Source: a virus. From it: a stretch of DNA of 25,310 nucleotides. Below the pieces are notes generated by a model, which did no database searches, was not told the DNA's origin, and saw only the letters and a list, made by a program, of their open reading frames with translations. The number at the start of each line of letters is the position of its first letter. Position 1 is the first letter of the stretch. The translations under genes were made by a program, and so were the position numbers. Where the stretch lies: positions 1 to 25,310 of the IMG/VR virus record IMGVR_UViG_3300006947_000078; one strand, 5' to 3'. Of the stretch, positions 14,019 to 23,600 are shown in pieces.

Positions 14019-15831
14019 AGAACTGTCCAACGACTTCTGTGAACTCTACGCCCGATCTAACCGCAACGAAGTTCAACTGAATGAAGTTGATAGAACGTGC
14101 TGGCTTAATGTAAATGTCACCAACAAACTTATTAGAGTCTACGACTGCGGCTGTGTTGTTTGTTGCATCAACTACAACTCTGAAGTCATAAATTCCACGT
14201 CTACCTTGAACATCTCGTAAAAAGGGCTCAACTAAGTTCTTAAACTGCGCTCTTGTGAATTCGTCATTGAATTCGAACAGAGTAGACTTAGCGGCTATGC
14301 CGATTGCCTTCTCTAGTACAATGAACAATCTACGAACGTTAATTCGATCAAATGCAGATGCTACACCAGCGTTAGTCTTATCACCGAATAATACAGTTCC
14401 TTGACCTGGCTGAGTAATAACTGGGTTAACGTTGTTCTTATATAGTAAATCTCTCTGGGCTTTGGCTGGGTTAAGCTGTAGCTTGACTACGTTCTTAACT
14501 TGACCTCTGTTATAACCAGCAGGTGAGAACCAAGGGTCTCTAACATCGTCTGTTCTTGCACAGATGCCTGCGATATCACCGTTAAGTGGGATCCAACGAT
14601 ATACATCAGCATACTTATCGTACTGATATTTATATCCGCTGTCAATGACTGCGAAAGTTGTGGCAGATATAGCCCCTGCGAATGTTACCATCTGTGCTGG
14701 TGTGATGTCGCCTATTGCAGGAGATACGAATAATACGCAATCCTTACGAACTTCACAAACGTTAGCAATGATGTAATTAGCAAGAGTTGTACCGATTGCC
14801 TTACCTTGTAGAATCAAAGAGATATCTACATCAGCAGGATCTTTGTACAAGTCATATCCAGGAGCAACAGTAGCTAGAGTTACGTGGGCTTCATCAGCGC
14901 CTTCTACTCCGCCTGTGAGTGTTGCAGAACCGTATGTGATTCCAGCAGCCGCAAGAAGAACACTCTGAGCAACTGTTACAGCAACCCAATTAGAATGTTG
15001 ATGCAATACATCGTGAATATAGTTTGTAGAACCATCTGTCTTTTTAGCAGTAGATACGCAGTTGACGTTTTCCCATCTTTCGATGATTGTTCCAACAGTA
15101 CCAGAAATCTTGCCATCAGTATCTCTGACAACTAAGTGAATTCCACCACTTGTTGGTCCTGCATCAAATAGATCAGCATCGCCCCATTGAGACTTGAACT
15201 GAGCGGCATATGCTGTGTGATTGTTGTAAGCAGTTTTGAATGTGATTACTTGTGCAAAAGTTCCTCCAGTAGCAGTAGCAGTTGCTAAAGAAATTACTTC
15301 TAATAGCGTACCGTCTGAAAGTACTACATTGTCTCCAACTGATAAGAACGTAGATGCTCCAGCAGATGAAGGCAAGGCCGCAATTGATCCTGTAGTCGCA
15401 AAAGGTGCAATTGTGATTGTGTATGCACGAGTAACAGCATCAAAGTTTCCATCAGTACAATGAGATACTTTAATAGAGTTACCTAAAAGACCTTTATATT
15501 TTGCATTAATGTTTGTGCTTGTAGCAACAGCGGCTGTTCCATCACATACACGTGTTACGTATAACGCATCACTGTATGCTAAAAAGTTAGCGGCTGTGTA
15601 CCATGTTTCATGGTTTGTCCATGACTGTGTTAAGGCAGCATTAGTGTAGTAGTTAGCTGGTTCGCCGAAACGACTAACTAAATCCTTTTCTGATGATACT
15701 AGTATGCGTTGATTTTCTGGGCCCCAACGAAATACGCCCGCAATAGCGCCCTCAGTGGTCGATACAGCAGGAACGACATTTGTTAGGTCGATTTCGCTTA
15801 TGTTAACGCCTGGACTTGTTTGAAAAGCCAT
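14017..15831 (-). CDS. 18: Contractile tail sheath protein gp18
   Basis: This 604-aa protein (T4 gp18, 659 aa) starts MAFQTSPGVNISEIDLTNVV, the usual N-terminal linker of T4-like sheaths, followed by GAIAGVFRWGPENQ. The conserved C-terminal core has YNRGQVKNVVKLQLNPAKAQ, VLFGDKT, FDRINVRRLFIVLEKAI, FEFNDEFTRAQFKNLVEPFL and ends KPARSINFIQLNFVAVRSGV. The middle (about residues 100-330) is a Thr/Ala/Gly-rich variable domain exposed on the sheath surface. It contracts to drive the tube into the cell. The ATG has AAGGAGAAATAAGAG before it and an exact late octamer 53 bases upstream. It lies next to gp19 and downstream of the terminase genes, as in T4. Confidence 0.96.
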   Translation of the reverse strand: MAFQTSPGVNISEIDLTNVVPAVSTTEGAIAGVFRWGPENQRILVSSEKDLVSRFGEPANYYTNAALTQSWTNHETWYTAANFLAYSDALYVTRVCDGTAAVATSTNINAKYKGLLGNSIKVSHCTDGNFDAVTRAYTITIAPFATTGSIAALPSSAGASTFLSVGDNVVLSDGTLLEVISLATATATGGTFAQVITFKTAYNNHTAYAAQFKSQWGDADLFDAGPTSGGIHLVVRDTDGKISGTVGTIIERWENVNCVSTAKKTDGSTNYIHDVLHQHSNWVAVTVAQSVLLAAAGITYGSATLTGGVEGADEAHVTLATVAPGYDLYKDPADVDISLILQGKAIGTTLANYIIANVCEVRKDCVLFVSPAIGDITPAQMVTFAGAISATTFAVIDSGYKYQYDKYADVYRWIPLNGDIAGICARTDDVRDPWFSPAGYNRGQVKNVVKLQLNPAKAQRDLLYKNNVNPVITQPGQGTVLFGDKTNAGVASAFDRINVRRLFIVLEKAIGIAAKSTLFEFNDEFTRAQFKNLVEPFLRDVQGRRGIYDFRVVVDATNNTAAVVDSNKFVGDIYIKPARSINFIQLNFVAVRSGVEFTEVVGQF

Positions 15832-15884
15832 CTCTTATTTCTCCTTGTTTATTTTGTAAGTTATAAACTTCTTTATTCTCTTTA

Positions 15885-15892
15885 TATTTATA
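15885..15892 (-). promoter_or_regulatory. T4-type late promoter for gp18
   Basis: An exact TATAAATA octamer on the minus strand between the gp17 stop and the gp18 start, 53 bases before the ATG. It allows high sheath expression apart from the terminase genes. Confidence 0.75.
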
Positions 15893-15911
15893 AAAACAGT
15901 GATTCACCATA

Positions 15912-17522
15912 TTAGTGAAAATTCCACTGTTCTCCAAACTGTTCTTCGCTGATATCCTCATCATACGTATTGAAACCGATTGGCAGAAGGCTTTCCATTA
16001 GTTCTTCTTCATTCCTTGATCTCAGTCTATCGATAGTATTTATATCTGTGACTTCTTTGAAAAACGCTTGATCTGACATCCAAGCAAATAATACTAAGCA
16101 CATCACCAAGTCATCGTGACAACCGGATTCTGCTTCGTATGAGTTTGCCTTTCTAGAGAACGTAGATAGTTCGTTTATTGTTTGGAAATCGTGTATCCTA
16201 AGTTGATCTTGTTCTATCAACATCTTTAGCATGTTACATCCAACTTGCTTGACCGACTTAGTTGTACGAACTCCCTTATCTGAACCTTTTTTGAATCCAG
16301 TAGATATTCTTTTTCCTGACCTTCCAGCTGACTCGGTAAACATTAAGGTCTCTACTTCAAATTCGTAATGAAGTATTTCTGAGACTTGCTCACCTATATC
16401 ATTTATTTCTATAAGAGTGTACGCTTCATTGTACCTCTGTATACATCTATATATGATTTCAGCGTAGTCGATTGGTGTGACAGTATTGTCTCTATACACA
16501 CATACTTGATTGTATGGCATCTCAGTAACGTCTATTATTTGAAACGCAGAATAGTCTAATCCTTTGCCTCTAGATACATCGACTACGATGACGTACACTC
16601 TATCTTTCTCTGGTTGAGCATAGACTTTCATGTGAGAATTCTCAGCCACAGGCTTTACATCAACTAGAGTTTTAAGTTTAGATCCTTCTATTAGTGTTCC
16701 AGAACTACCTAAGAAGTTGCACTCGAATTCTTGAGAGAATTTCTGTGTGTCGAAATCCATAGCCTGTAGAGTTTCTTTCTTCCAAGCTTCGTCACGACCA
16801 GGTACTTTATTCCAAGGCACTTCGATATATACGTATCCGTTAATATCTTCTTTAGCACCCATACAAGTTTTGTAGAAGTGATTTAGACCATTAGGCGTAG
16901 ATGTGAATAATATCTTAGTTGTGTTACCAGACGAAATAGTTGGGAATACAGAAGCAAAGAACTCGTCCCAGTTCTCTACAAAAGCCGTCTCATCGATATA
17001 AAGAAACGATATAGACTTACCTCGAATAGCAGAACTTGATGTACTTCCTGCAATGATCTTACAACCGTTTTCAAACTCAACACTTCCTTTGTTCCATTCT
17101 ATCACACCTTGCTGTAGCCATTTCGGTAAAGCTTCATATGCAATTTTAATTCTATCTAAAATCTCACGAGCGGCATCACCTTTGTTGGCTAAAAGCGCAC
17201 ATGTTTTGTAATCGTTAAATAATACATAGTGTAGTATAACTGCAACAGCGGTAGTTGTTTTACCAGCCTGTCGAGATGTGTTTACTGTAACTCGCCTGTT
17301 ATGTGTGATAGCTTCGCAGATATCCTTTTGATAATCATACATCTTGATTGGAATCAAGCCATGATCTACGTGTACAATTTGTATGTACTTCTCAGAAAAA
17401 TATATGGGATCTTTTGCACATTTTAGAAACTCAGCAACCATGTCCTGAGAGAACTCGATTGGAGTTCCTTTACGTTTTAGATTAACGTTGCCATTATATC
17501 CACGTTCTACTATACTACTCAC
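15912..17522 (-). CDS. 17: Terminase large subunit gp17
   Basis: This 536-aa packaging motor protein is shorter at the N-terminus than T4 gp17 (610 aa), as in other marine relatives. ATPase motifs: SRQAGKTT (83-90, Walker A) and LYIDE (174-178, Walker B with catalytic Glu), then the coupling motif TSTP (207-210). The RNase H-like nuclease shows VVDVSRGKGLDY (313-324, D315), IEIND (371-375, E372) and GCHDDLV (467-473, D471). It docks on the gp20 portal, cuts concatemers and pumps DNA. The start is GTG at 17522, which overlaps the gp16 end by eight bases; the following sequence NLKRKGTPIEFSQ matches where T4 homology begins. All catalytic residues are present. Confidence 0.97.
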   Translation of the reverse strand: MSSIVERGYNGNVNLKRKGTPIEFSQDMVAEFLKCAKDPIYFSEKYIQIVHVDHGLIPIKMYDYQKDICEAITHNRRVTVNTSRQAGKTTTAVAVILHYVLFNDYKTCALLANKGDAAREILDRIKIAYEALPKWLQQGVIEWNKGSVEFENGCKIIAGSTSSSAIRGKSISFLYIDETAFVENWDEFFASVFPTISSGNTTKILFTSTPNGLNHFYKTCMGAKEDINGYVYIEVPWNKVPGRDEAWKKETLQAMDFDTQKFSQEFECNFLGSSGTLIEGSKLKTLVDVKPVAENSHMKVYAQPEKDRVYVIVVDVSRGKGLDYSAFQIIDVTEMPYNQVCVYRDNTVTPIDYAEIIYRCIQRYNEAYTLIEINDIGEQVSEILHYEFEVETLMFTESAGRSGKRISTGFKKGSDKGVRTTKSVKQVGCNMLKMLIEQDQLRIHDFQTINELSTFSRKANSYEAESGCHDDLVMCLVLFAWMSDQAFFKEVTDINTIDRLRSRNEEELMESLLPIGFNTYDEDISEEQFGEQWNFH

Positions 17523-17925
17523 CTTTACGCATGTCCTTTAATAACTGTTGTAACTCGGCAGTAGATCCTACAAACAGATTGTTATTAGTCATAGGTAGAC
17601 CATCAACAGTTTCTTTGGGCTTCTTCTTTTCGGACATTGTTACCAAGTCTTTGTTTGCATCTACCAAAGTTTTCATTATAGTTGAGACCACTTCATACGC
17701 ACGAGGATGTTCAGATGCCTTAGCGACATCCAACATTTGCTCAAGGGCTTCAGTGCCAGTCTCGATTATATTATAGAAGTTGGTTCTTGCGTAGTCATAG
17801 TCTTTATCCGCATAGTCTACGTTGGTAGCTGTAGCAGGAAGAGATTTCTTATCCACTACAACTTTACCTTCAACCACTTCATCCATAGGAGCAAGTCCTA
17901 GGCTATTGCTAATTTCATCAATCAT
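17515..17925 (-). CDS. 16: Terminase small subunit gp16
   Basis: This 136-aa protein (T4 gp16, 164 aa) starts MIDEISNSLGLAP and has the helical central segment NFYNIIETGTEALEQMLDVA, then AYEVVSTIMKTLVDANKDLV, the coiled-coil type oligomerisation region of T4-like small terminases. It ends in TAELQQLLKDMRKGE. It binds packaging DNA and regulates gp17. The start at 17925 is chosen because it overlaps the gp15 stop as TAATG, the coupling used repeatedly in this genome. An upstream start at 17958 would need a 34-base overlap. Place directly before gp17 confirms the role. Confidence 0.92.
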   Translation of the reverse strand: MIDEISNSLGLAPMDEVVEGKVVVDKKSLPATATNVDYADKDYDYARTNFYNIIETGTEALEQMLDVAKASEHPRAYEVVSTIMKTLVDANKDLVTMSEKKKPKETVDGLPMTNNNLFVGSTAELQQLLKDMRKGE

Positions 17926-18722
17926 TATGTATCCGTTATTGTTACGATATTTGCCCAATTGTCATCTACGTTAATGTCCGCATAAGGAACACTATCTGCA
18001 AGTACGGTCGTTGCCACGTTAGCAGACGTTGACCCTGGTCGAACTTGAATCTTTTCTTCAAAATTGGTTGAAGTTGTGCTGGTGTATATACTTGCTTCTG
18101 CGAACTTAATAGTTCTTTTTGTAGCTACTGGACCAAAGTAATAAGCTTTCATAGTAAAGTTTAGAGTCCAAGTGAGTACTCTTCTAGTCTGAAAGTCGCT
18201 TTCGTATGTGTCTTCGGTACTGACTGAATTTAGTATAACTGGAATATCTACATAAAAGTCCATAGTATCTATCATCTTAACACTGACAGTAACGTCAGGC
18301 TTAAAGTATGGTAGTATCTGTTCTAGTATCTTAGTTCCATCTTCAGTGTACTTAGTCATTATATTTAATGTAAATTCTAGATCATATGGAGCAGGAGTGT
18401 GTAGTGTTGTCATTGCACTATCATTCGCACTGATAGACTTACTCTGTCTAGTTAAAGAAGGAAGCTTTCGTGTTGGGTTATACGTCATGCCAGTTATCTC
18501 GAAAGACATTCTAGGCAAAGTCATAGCTGGTGCGTCTAGGTTAGGGTCTTGATCTAGCCTAGCTAATAGTTTCTGTACAGGTGCGTAGTTTATTGGTATC
18601 GTCATTCTTTTGATTTCAACACCCGCATTGTTCTTGCGACCTATCTGAATATCATTGAAGAGTGTTCCGAATACTGCTACGTATCTACGAGTTGTTTCGT
18701 TATAAAAGTGTTGTCCGAACAT
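17925..18722 (-). CDS. 15: Tail completion / sheath-terminator protein gp15
   Basis: This 265-aa protein (T4 gp15, 272 aa) begins MFGQHFYNETTRRYVAVFGT followed by LFNDIQI, the N-terminal pattern of T4-like gp15. It continues with RMTIPINYAPVQKLLARLDQ and RMSFEITGMTYNPTRKL. gp15 forms the hexameric ring that ends the tail and joins it to the gp13/gp14 neck. ATG 18722 overlaps the gp14 stop as TAATG, and its own stop overlaps the gp16 start in the same way, giving a coupled gp14-gp15-gp16 chain. The last 50 residues are rich in Ser/Thr/Val and less conserved in appearance. Confidence 0.94.
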   Translation of the reverse strand: MFGQHFYNETTRRYVAVFGTLFNDIQIGRKNNAGVEIKRMTIPINYAPVQKLLARLDQDPNLDAPAMTLPRMSFEITGMTYNPTRKLPSLTRQSKSISANDSAMTTLHTPAPYDLEFTLNIMTKYTEDGTKILEQILPYFKPDVTVSVKMIDTMDFYVDIPVILNSVSTEDTYESDFQTRRVLTWTLNFTMKAYYFGPVATKRTIKFAEASIYTSTTSTNFEEKIQVRPGSTSANVATTVLADSVPYADINVDDNWANIVTITDT

Positions 18723-19738
18723 TAAAAGTTATCCTCACCGAATGGATTATTTTGCGTGAAGTCTACTATGTTATCACCTAGAGTTTCTATTGTTGTATTA
18801 TCAGCTAACTCATCATATATTTCAACTTCTAGTTTAGACGCAAGTAGCGTTACTGTAGCTCCCATTCCCAAGGTTGTTGTGCTTATATAATGAACTATGA
18901 CATCGTTAACCGCAGTAAGTGCTGGAGTAATACTAACAGTAGCACCTGTGGTGCCTGGTGTTCCCGAGTACACAATGTTTGCTGTTGTAGATGGTAAGAC
19001 AACGCCTGTCGAAGGCGAGTTTGTAGTGTAGAATGATATAGGATATCCACCCATAGAACTGTGACTCACATCGAATGTATAAGTTTCTCCCTTATATAGT
19101 TGAAGAGTGGGTTGTACTAATAGATCGCCTCTATCTTCAACTTCTTTGACGTAGTATACACCACTTCTGACTTCTGCCACAAATGCTGTTGATTCTGTGT
19201 CAACGAATCTGTTTATCTTGTCAAAATAGTTATCTATTACGACATCACCAGTGTTGAATGTTTCGCCACTATATTCAAAGAGTTCCGCACGAAGGTCATA
19301 AGTCTGTAGTGAGCCTATTTGATAGAAGATTGCCTCATGCTCTACGTGCTGTAGTTCGAAGAACTTATTGTTCAGCGGTAGATAGATGAGATCGCCTTCA
19401 CGTGGACGATTAACTTCCGTAATCATACCAACTTCTAGTTCGTATGTTCTCTGTGCCATAGTCATAGTAATCGAGTCACGAATTTGTAGACCGAACTTGG
19501 ATAAGAAGTCTCCTTCTCCTTCGAATCCGTCAACATTCTTAACGTACATTTCTACTAGATATGCGTCATCAAATGTCGGCAGATCATCTTCGTTCAGTAT
19601 ATCATCTTCAGCTACTTTAGTTCTAGGTAGGTACCATACATCTACGCCGTAAATCTGGATAGATTCAACGACAAGATCCTCGATGAGAGATTGCTCCATC
19701 GAGTTTTCATAGTTCTCAAAGTAGTAATTTTTAGCCAC
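18722..19738 (-). CDS. 14: Neck protein gp14 with an inserted beta-sandwich domain
   Basis: This 338-aa protein is about 80 residues longer than T4 gp14 (256 aa). Residues 1-180 are standard gp14: YYFENYENSMEQSLIEDLVV, IYGVDVWYLPRT, LSKFGLQIRDSITMTMAQRT and RPREGDLIYLPLNNKFFELQ. The usual C-terminal end, EIYDELADNTTIETLGDNIV and NPFGEDNF, is at 306-338. Between them, about 193-298, lies an extra module with LQLYKGETYTFDVSHSSMGG and GMGATVTL, which resembles the cupredoxin-like domain found in many marine phage structural proteins. gp14 and gp13 form the neck collar joining head and tail. The start is GTG at 19738 with AGGATAACTAAA upstream, five bases after gp13. It is coupled to gp15. Confidence 0.93.
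   Translation of the reverse strand: MAKNYYFENYENSMEQSLIEDLVVESIQIYGVDVWYLPRTKVAEDDILNEDDLPTFDDAYLVEMYVKNVDGFEGEGDFLSKFGLQIRDSITMTMAQRTYELEVGMITEVNRPREGDLIYLPLNNKFFELQHVEHEAIFYQIGSLQTYDLRAELFEYSGETFNTGDVVIDNYFDKINRFVDTESTAFVAEVRSGVYYVKEVEDRGDLLVQPTLQLYKGETYTFDVSHSSMGGYPISFYTTNSPSTGVVLPSTTANIVYSGTPGTTGATVSITPALTAVNDVIVHYISTTTLGMGATVTLLASKLEVEIYDELADNTTIETLGDNIVDFTQNNPFGEDNF
18845..19162 (-). other. Cupredoxin-like domain inserted in gp14 (domain annotation)
   Basis: Codons for gp14 residues about 193-298. The pattern is TLQLYKGETYTFDVS, then HSSMGGYPISFYTTN, a TPGTTGATVSI strand and a final VIVHYISTTTLGMGATV. In the related marine-phage module I recall a Cys/His-rich closing loop of the form YYYCSSHSGMGG; here those ligand positions read HYISTTTLGMGA, so copper binding looks lost. 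The fold assignment is inference. Confidence 0.55.
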
Positions 19739-19743
19739 TTTAG

Positions 19744-20487
19744 TTATCCTATCATGTCAACAACAGGCAAAGAGTAAGAGGATATCATTTCATCTTCTAG
19801 TTTTTGAATCTCTTGTGCCGCATCATTTAAAATTTGTTCTCCGTTGAACTGGATATTACCCGGTAAGGTCATTCCGTTAAACTTAGTTATATTAGCACCC
19901 CATTGATACTTTATCTTAGCTGATGCATAACTTTGCAACCAGCGATCTTTCCATACGTTACCATACGTTGTGGGCTCAACAACTTGATACGCTTCAGCTA
20001 CCATCCATGTTCCTACTGCTAATCTTTTCCAGTCTGTGTCAACATGTAATCTGTTCACGTGTCTATTGTATCGGATAGGTTGCTTACCTACTAATAATTC
20101 TTCCATAAACTGTAAGTTTTGCATTGACATGTAGTAGTTAGTCATGTTATAATTAACCATATCATGTATGTTGTTAAGAACAAATTGATATTGAACATTA
20201 AACATACCGCTACTAGCTGTAATACTAGATCCAATAGGGAATAAGTTAACTACGCCAATGATATTCTCAGGCACAGTAATGTAGCCATTAGTTATGTCAG
20301 CGGCTGTGATTTGATGCTTTAAAAAAGTTCTCTCAGTTCCGTCAAAGTGATAATCCCAATAGTAGGATAATGCTTCGTCAACTCGATCATCTATCTGATC
20401 AACATCAACGTTAATTTCAATAACTGGTTTACCTAACTTTCGTAAGCACCACTCTTTAAATTGTGTTCTTGTAGTAGGCTGTGCCAT
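19744..20487 (-). CDS. 13: Neck protein gp13
   Basis: This 247-aa protein (T4 gp13, 309 aa) begins MAQPTTRTQFKEWCLRKLGK followed by PVIEINVDVDQIDDRVDEAL and SYYWDYHFDGTERTFLKHQI, the conserved opening of T4-like gp13. Later YNMTNYYMSMQNLQFMEELL, RYNRHVNRLHVDTDW and NVWKDRWLQSYASAKIKYQW are also typical, and the end EMISSYSLPVVDMIG matches the family. Together with gp14 it completes the head so tails can attach. The ATG has GGGAAGTAAAG before it. A late-promoter variant lies 28 bases upstream. It is the first gene of the gp13-gp14-gp15-gp16-gp17 block. Confidence 0.94.
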   Translation of the reverse strand: MAQPTTRTQFKEWCLRKLGKPVIEINVDVDQIDDRVDEALSYYWDYHFDGTERTFLKHQITAADITNGYITVPENIIGVVNLFPIGSSITASSGMFNVQYQFVLNNIHDMVNYNMTNYYMSMQNLQFMEELLVGKQPIRYNRHVNRLHVDTDWKRLAVGTWMVAEAYQVVEPTTYGNVWKDRWLQSYASAKIKYQWGANITKFNGMTLPGNIQFNGEQILNDAAQEIQKLEDEMISSYSLPVVDMIG

Positions 20488-20515
20488 CTTTACTTCCCAT
20501 AGTTAGTTTCTATAG

Positions 20516-20523
20516 TATTTATG
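20516..20523 (-). promoter_or_regulatory. Possible late promoter variant for gp13
   Basis: CATAAATA on the minus strand, one base from TATAAATA, 28 bases before the gp13 ATG. Spacing matches the exact late octamers elsewhere in the window, but the first position differs. Confidence 0.45.
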
Positions 20524-20536
20524 CTTATTGTTTCGG

Positions 20537-20692
20537 TCATTCCATCCATTCCGCAATTGCCGAATCAGCTTCTTCTTCAGATACATAAGCTTCGGTGCAT
20601 TTCAGTCTATCAGTTTCGTAATAAAAATCGACATACCAATACGTTTCCTCTGTTATGGGACTATCTGCACTAAATTTATTTGTTGTTTTCAT
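20537..20692 (-). CDS. Unknown 51-aa protein coupled to the fibre gene
   Basis: A 51-codon frame starts on the last base of the fibre gene stop (TAATG at 20690-20694) and ends at TGA 20537. It reads MKTTNKFSADSPITEETYWY, VDFYYETDRLKCTEAYVSEE and EADSAIAEWME. It is acidic, rich in aromatic residues and likely folded. The TAATG overlap is the same coupling used by gp14/gp15, gp15/gp16 and uvsY/uvsW here, which argues that it is real. A position right after a fibre gene is typical of fibre chaperones or tip proteins, but the sequence itself gives no function. Confidence 0.68.
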   Translation of the reverse strand: MKTTNKFSADSPITEETYWYVDFYYETDRLKCTEAYVSEEEADSAIAEWME

Positions 20693-23600
20693 TATAAGAA
20701 CCTCACTACTTCGCCAGAAAATTGACTATATTGATTACTACTATTGCCATAGAAATTACTAAAAGTAGCACCGTAGTTATAAACACCTACTAACTCTCCC
20801 TTATTGAGATATTCTCTGGCCGACATATGAATAACAAAGTCTCCAGAAGGTCCCGTTTGCGGTTGTCTACCAAAATCATGAGGACTATTTCCTGAAGCAT
20901 CAGTCTTTCTGAATGAAATGTTACCACCTGTACTAGAATTTCTGTACACATTGGCACTGAACTGATATATACCATTTGCAGGTGCTTTGTACTTGTAAGT
21001 ACCTGTGTTATAGTTCAAGGATGAACCGTGAGATAGTTGGTCAAATCCAAAATACTCACCTTGGTTGAGAGTGTCGTTTACTTTACTACTCGTGGTGAGG
21101 AAAAACTCGCTTTTAAAGTTAACAAGTTCATCTGACATGCTAGACACATCTGCGGCATCTTGCAATGAATCATAAACAACGACTCCGCCCCAACCACTAG
21201 TTATATTACTAGAATGAATTGCCGAACCAGAACTGTTACCCATGCTAGTAAAATCTACATGTACTCTTTTGTATGAATTTGCTTCAACCCATATATCTTG
21301 ATACTTACAAGGCTGCCCTGAATATGTATGAGCCGTAGTAACAGCTCCTAAGTAGATACGTGTGTTATTGGCATGCTTAGAGTGTGGTTCTATTAATTGA
21401 TAAGATACTGCTCCATCTGTGTATTGTGCAGAAAAATGATATGTTCTGTTTTCATTACTATAATACTGTGAACCTACCCTCGCATGAAGATTGATTCCAT
21501 TTGAAGACCAATGTCCTGCTGTAAAGTAAAGTCTTCCTACACGTGCTTTCTTAGGACTACTACTGCCTGCTGTTAGTTGAGGAGAACGTTTAGTGTAATA
21601 ATTCGCAAATGTAGAACCTTCAGAGAAACCGTAGTAAGAACGAACCTGACCATTCATGCCGATATTTAATAAGTCTGTACCATTATTCTTTCTAAACTCG
21701 AAGCCATTCACATCATTCACTCTAAAATCAGCCATTCTCACTGGTCCACCACCAGAGCCTTTATAGAATGCTATTGTAGGAACTGCACTACCTGCCGTAG
21801 TATCATTATCGATCATTCGAAGCTCGACATCTGCATCACTTACATCACTATTACCCCAAACGTTTAGTTTACCTAAACCGTTGACCATAGTCATAGAATT
21901 GCCAGCTGTTATACTGCCGTCATAGCCTATACCAGCATTATAAACAGGAGAAGATGTGCTTGCAGAAGAGCGTCCGCCAAACGAAAATCTTCCATCTTCG
22001 CCCATCTTGAAGAATGCCTGACCTTCATTCGTCTCATCAAATCGATGAGTGCCCCAATTGTAATAGTTGTTTGTCAGGTAAAAATCATTACCGACATTAG
22101 CCATTCGAATCGTAGTTTTTTCCTCGCCTGAAGAACTAGTTCCACTTGCCATAGACAGTTGTTCATACGAAGGATTTACTGTAGTTCCTCCTATATGAAG
22201 TACGTGTCTAGGGTTGTTACCAGATACTAGTGCTGGAGTCGCACCTATGTTGACTTGTTTGCCAGCGGCAACAATGACGTTGCCACCATTGGTAATACGC
22301 ATTCTTTCTGAGCCGGCACTAGTACCTAAAAGTAAATCTCCGGTATTACTTGAAGAAATACCAAAGTCATCATCAGCGCCACCATTTACCGCCCAATCAC
22401 CAGAACCCATATAAGCTCTAGTATTAGCATCTTCCATAAATCTAATTGCCGGATGGTCGCCAACTCTTCTTATGTTAATAGCGCCATTAACTTCTAGCTT
22501 TTCACCTGGATCAGTCGTTCCGATACCAACATTGCCGGCACTCTTGATAATCATCTTAGAAGTAGCATGTGCATTAGTTAGGAAGTACATATCTTGACTT
22601 GCGTAAGATTTGAGTACCATACCATGACCATTGCCAGCGTATATTTCTCCATAACTTACGTTATTGTCTTTTAATATTAAATCACCACCAGACGCTCCAT
22701 CAAGATGCATTTCTGCCCAGCCTGAGGCTCTTGTAACATCTAAAGCACAACCTGGATTATCTGTTCCTATACCAACATTTCCTGTTAAGAAATTAAACTC
22801 TGATGCCGCAAATTGAAGTGCTACATTAGCTGACCTTGCATCGTTTAAAGCTGATATTCTTAAATTGCCTGACGTTTCTTCAAATTCTAAATTTTGGTTA
22901 GTGCTTGTTTTAATATGTAGTTTAGATGCTGGACTCGTAGTTCCTATACCAAGCCCTGTAGTAGTTAGACGCATTTTGTCGCTTAAAGCATTTACCGCAT
23001 AATCGTTTGCTACTTGAAAAGAAATAGCTCCATGATAATAAATATCGCCACTTAAAAATTCTATTCTTGCAAGAGGGTCAGTAGAACCAACTCTACCTCG
23101 TCCTGAAATGTGACCTAAACTAGCATTAGTTGATGATGATACACCCGTTTTATACATGACGATATTACCGTCATCCATTTGTAATTTTTCTAATGGATCA
23201 GTAGTTCCAATACCAACTTTGCCATTCGCTAGAATTTTGAATCTGTTAGTACCATTATTAGTAGCAATACCAAAATTTAATGCACTTAATTCCATATTAA
23301 GATAGGCACTGTTAGCTCTATCATAAGCTAGTATAAATTGATTATTAGATGCATGAGTAGTAACTTGGGTTTCAATTCCTTTGCCACCATTACTTGCCGC
23401 AACTACGAATTGACTTGATGGACTACTCGTTCCTATACCAGCTTTTCCGTCAGCATCAATGCGTATTCTTTCGGTGCCAACAGTTCTAAATGCAAGTTGT
23501 GATGCAGATTGGTCAGCTCCGATATATCCAATAGCTGTTCCACCATCTATCCATAAATCTAATCTTTTAGTTCCTGACTCGTTACTCTCTAATCTTATTT

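Noticed and set aside
14627-14634. TATAAATA on the minus strand inside gp18
   Set aside because: It encodes the GYKY part of gp18 and lies about 640 bases from the next start, so it is probably fortuitous.
16037-16044. TATAAATA on the minus strand inside gp17
   Set aside because: It encodes DINT in gp17. It is about 200 bases upstream of gp18, which has a better placed octamer at 15885-15892.
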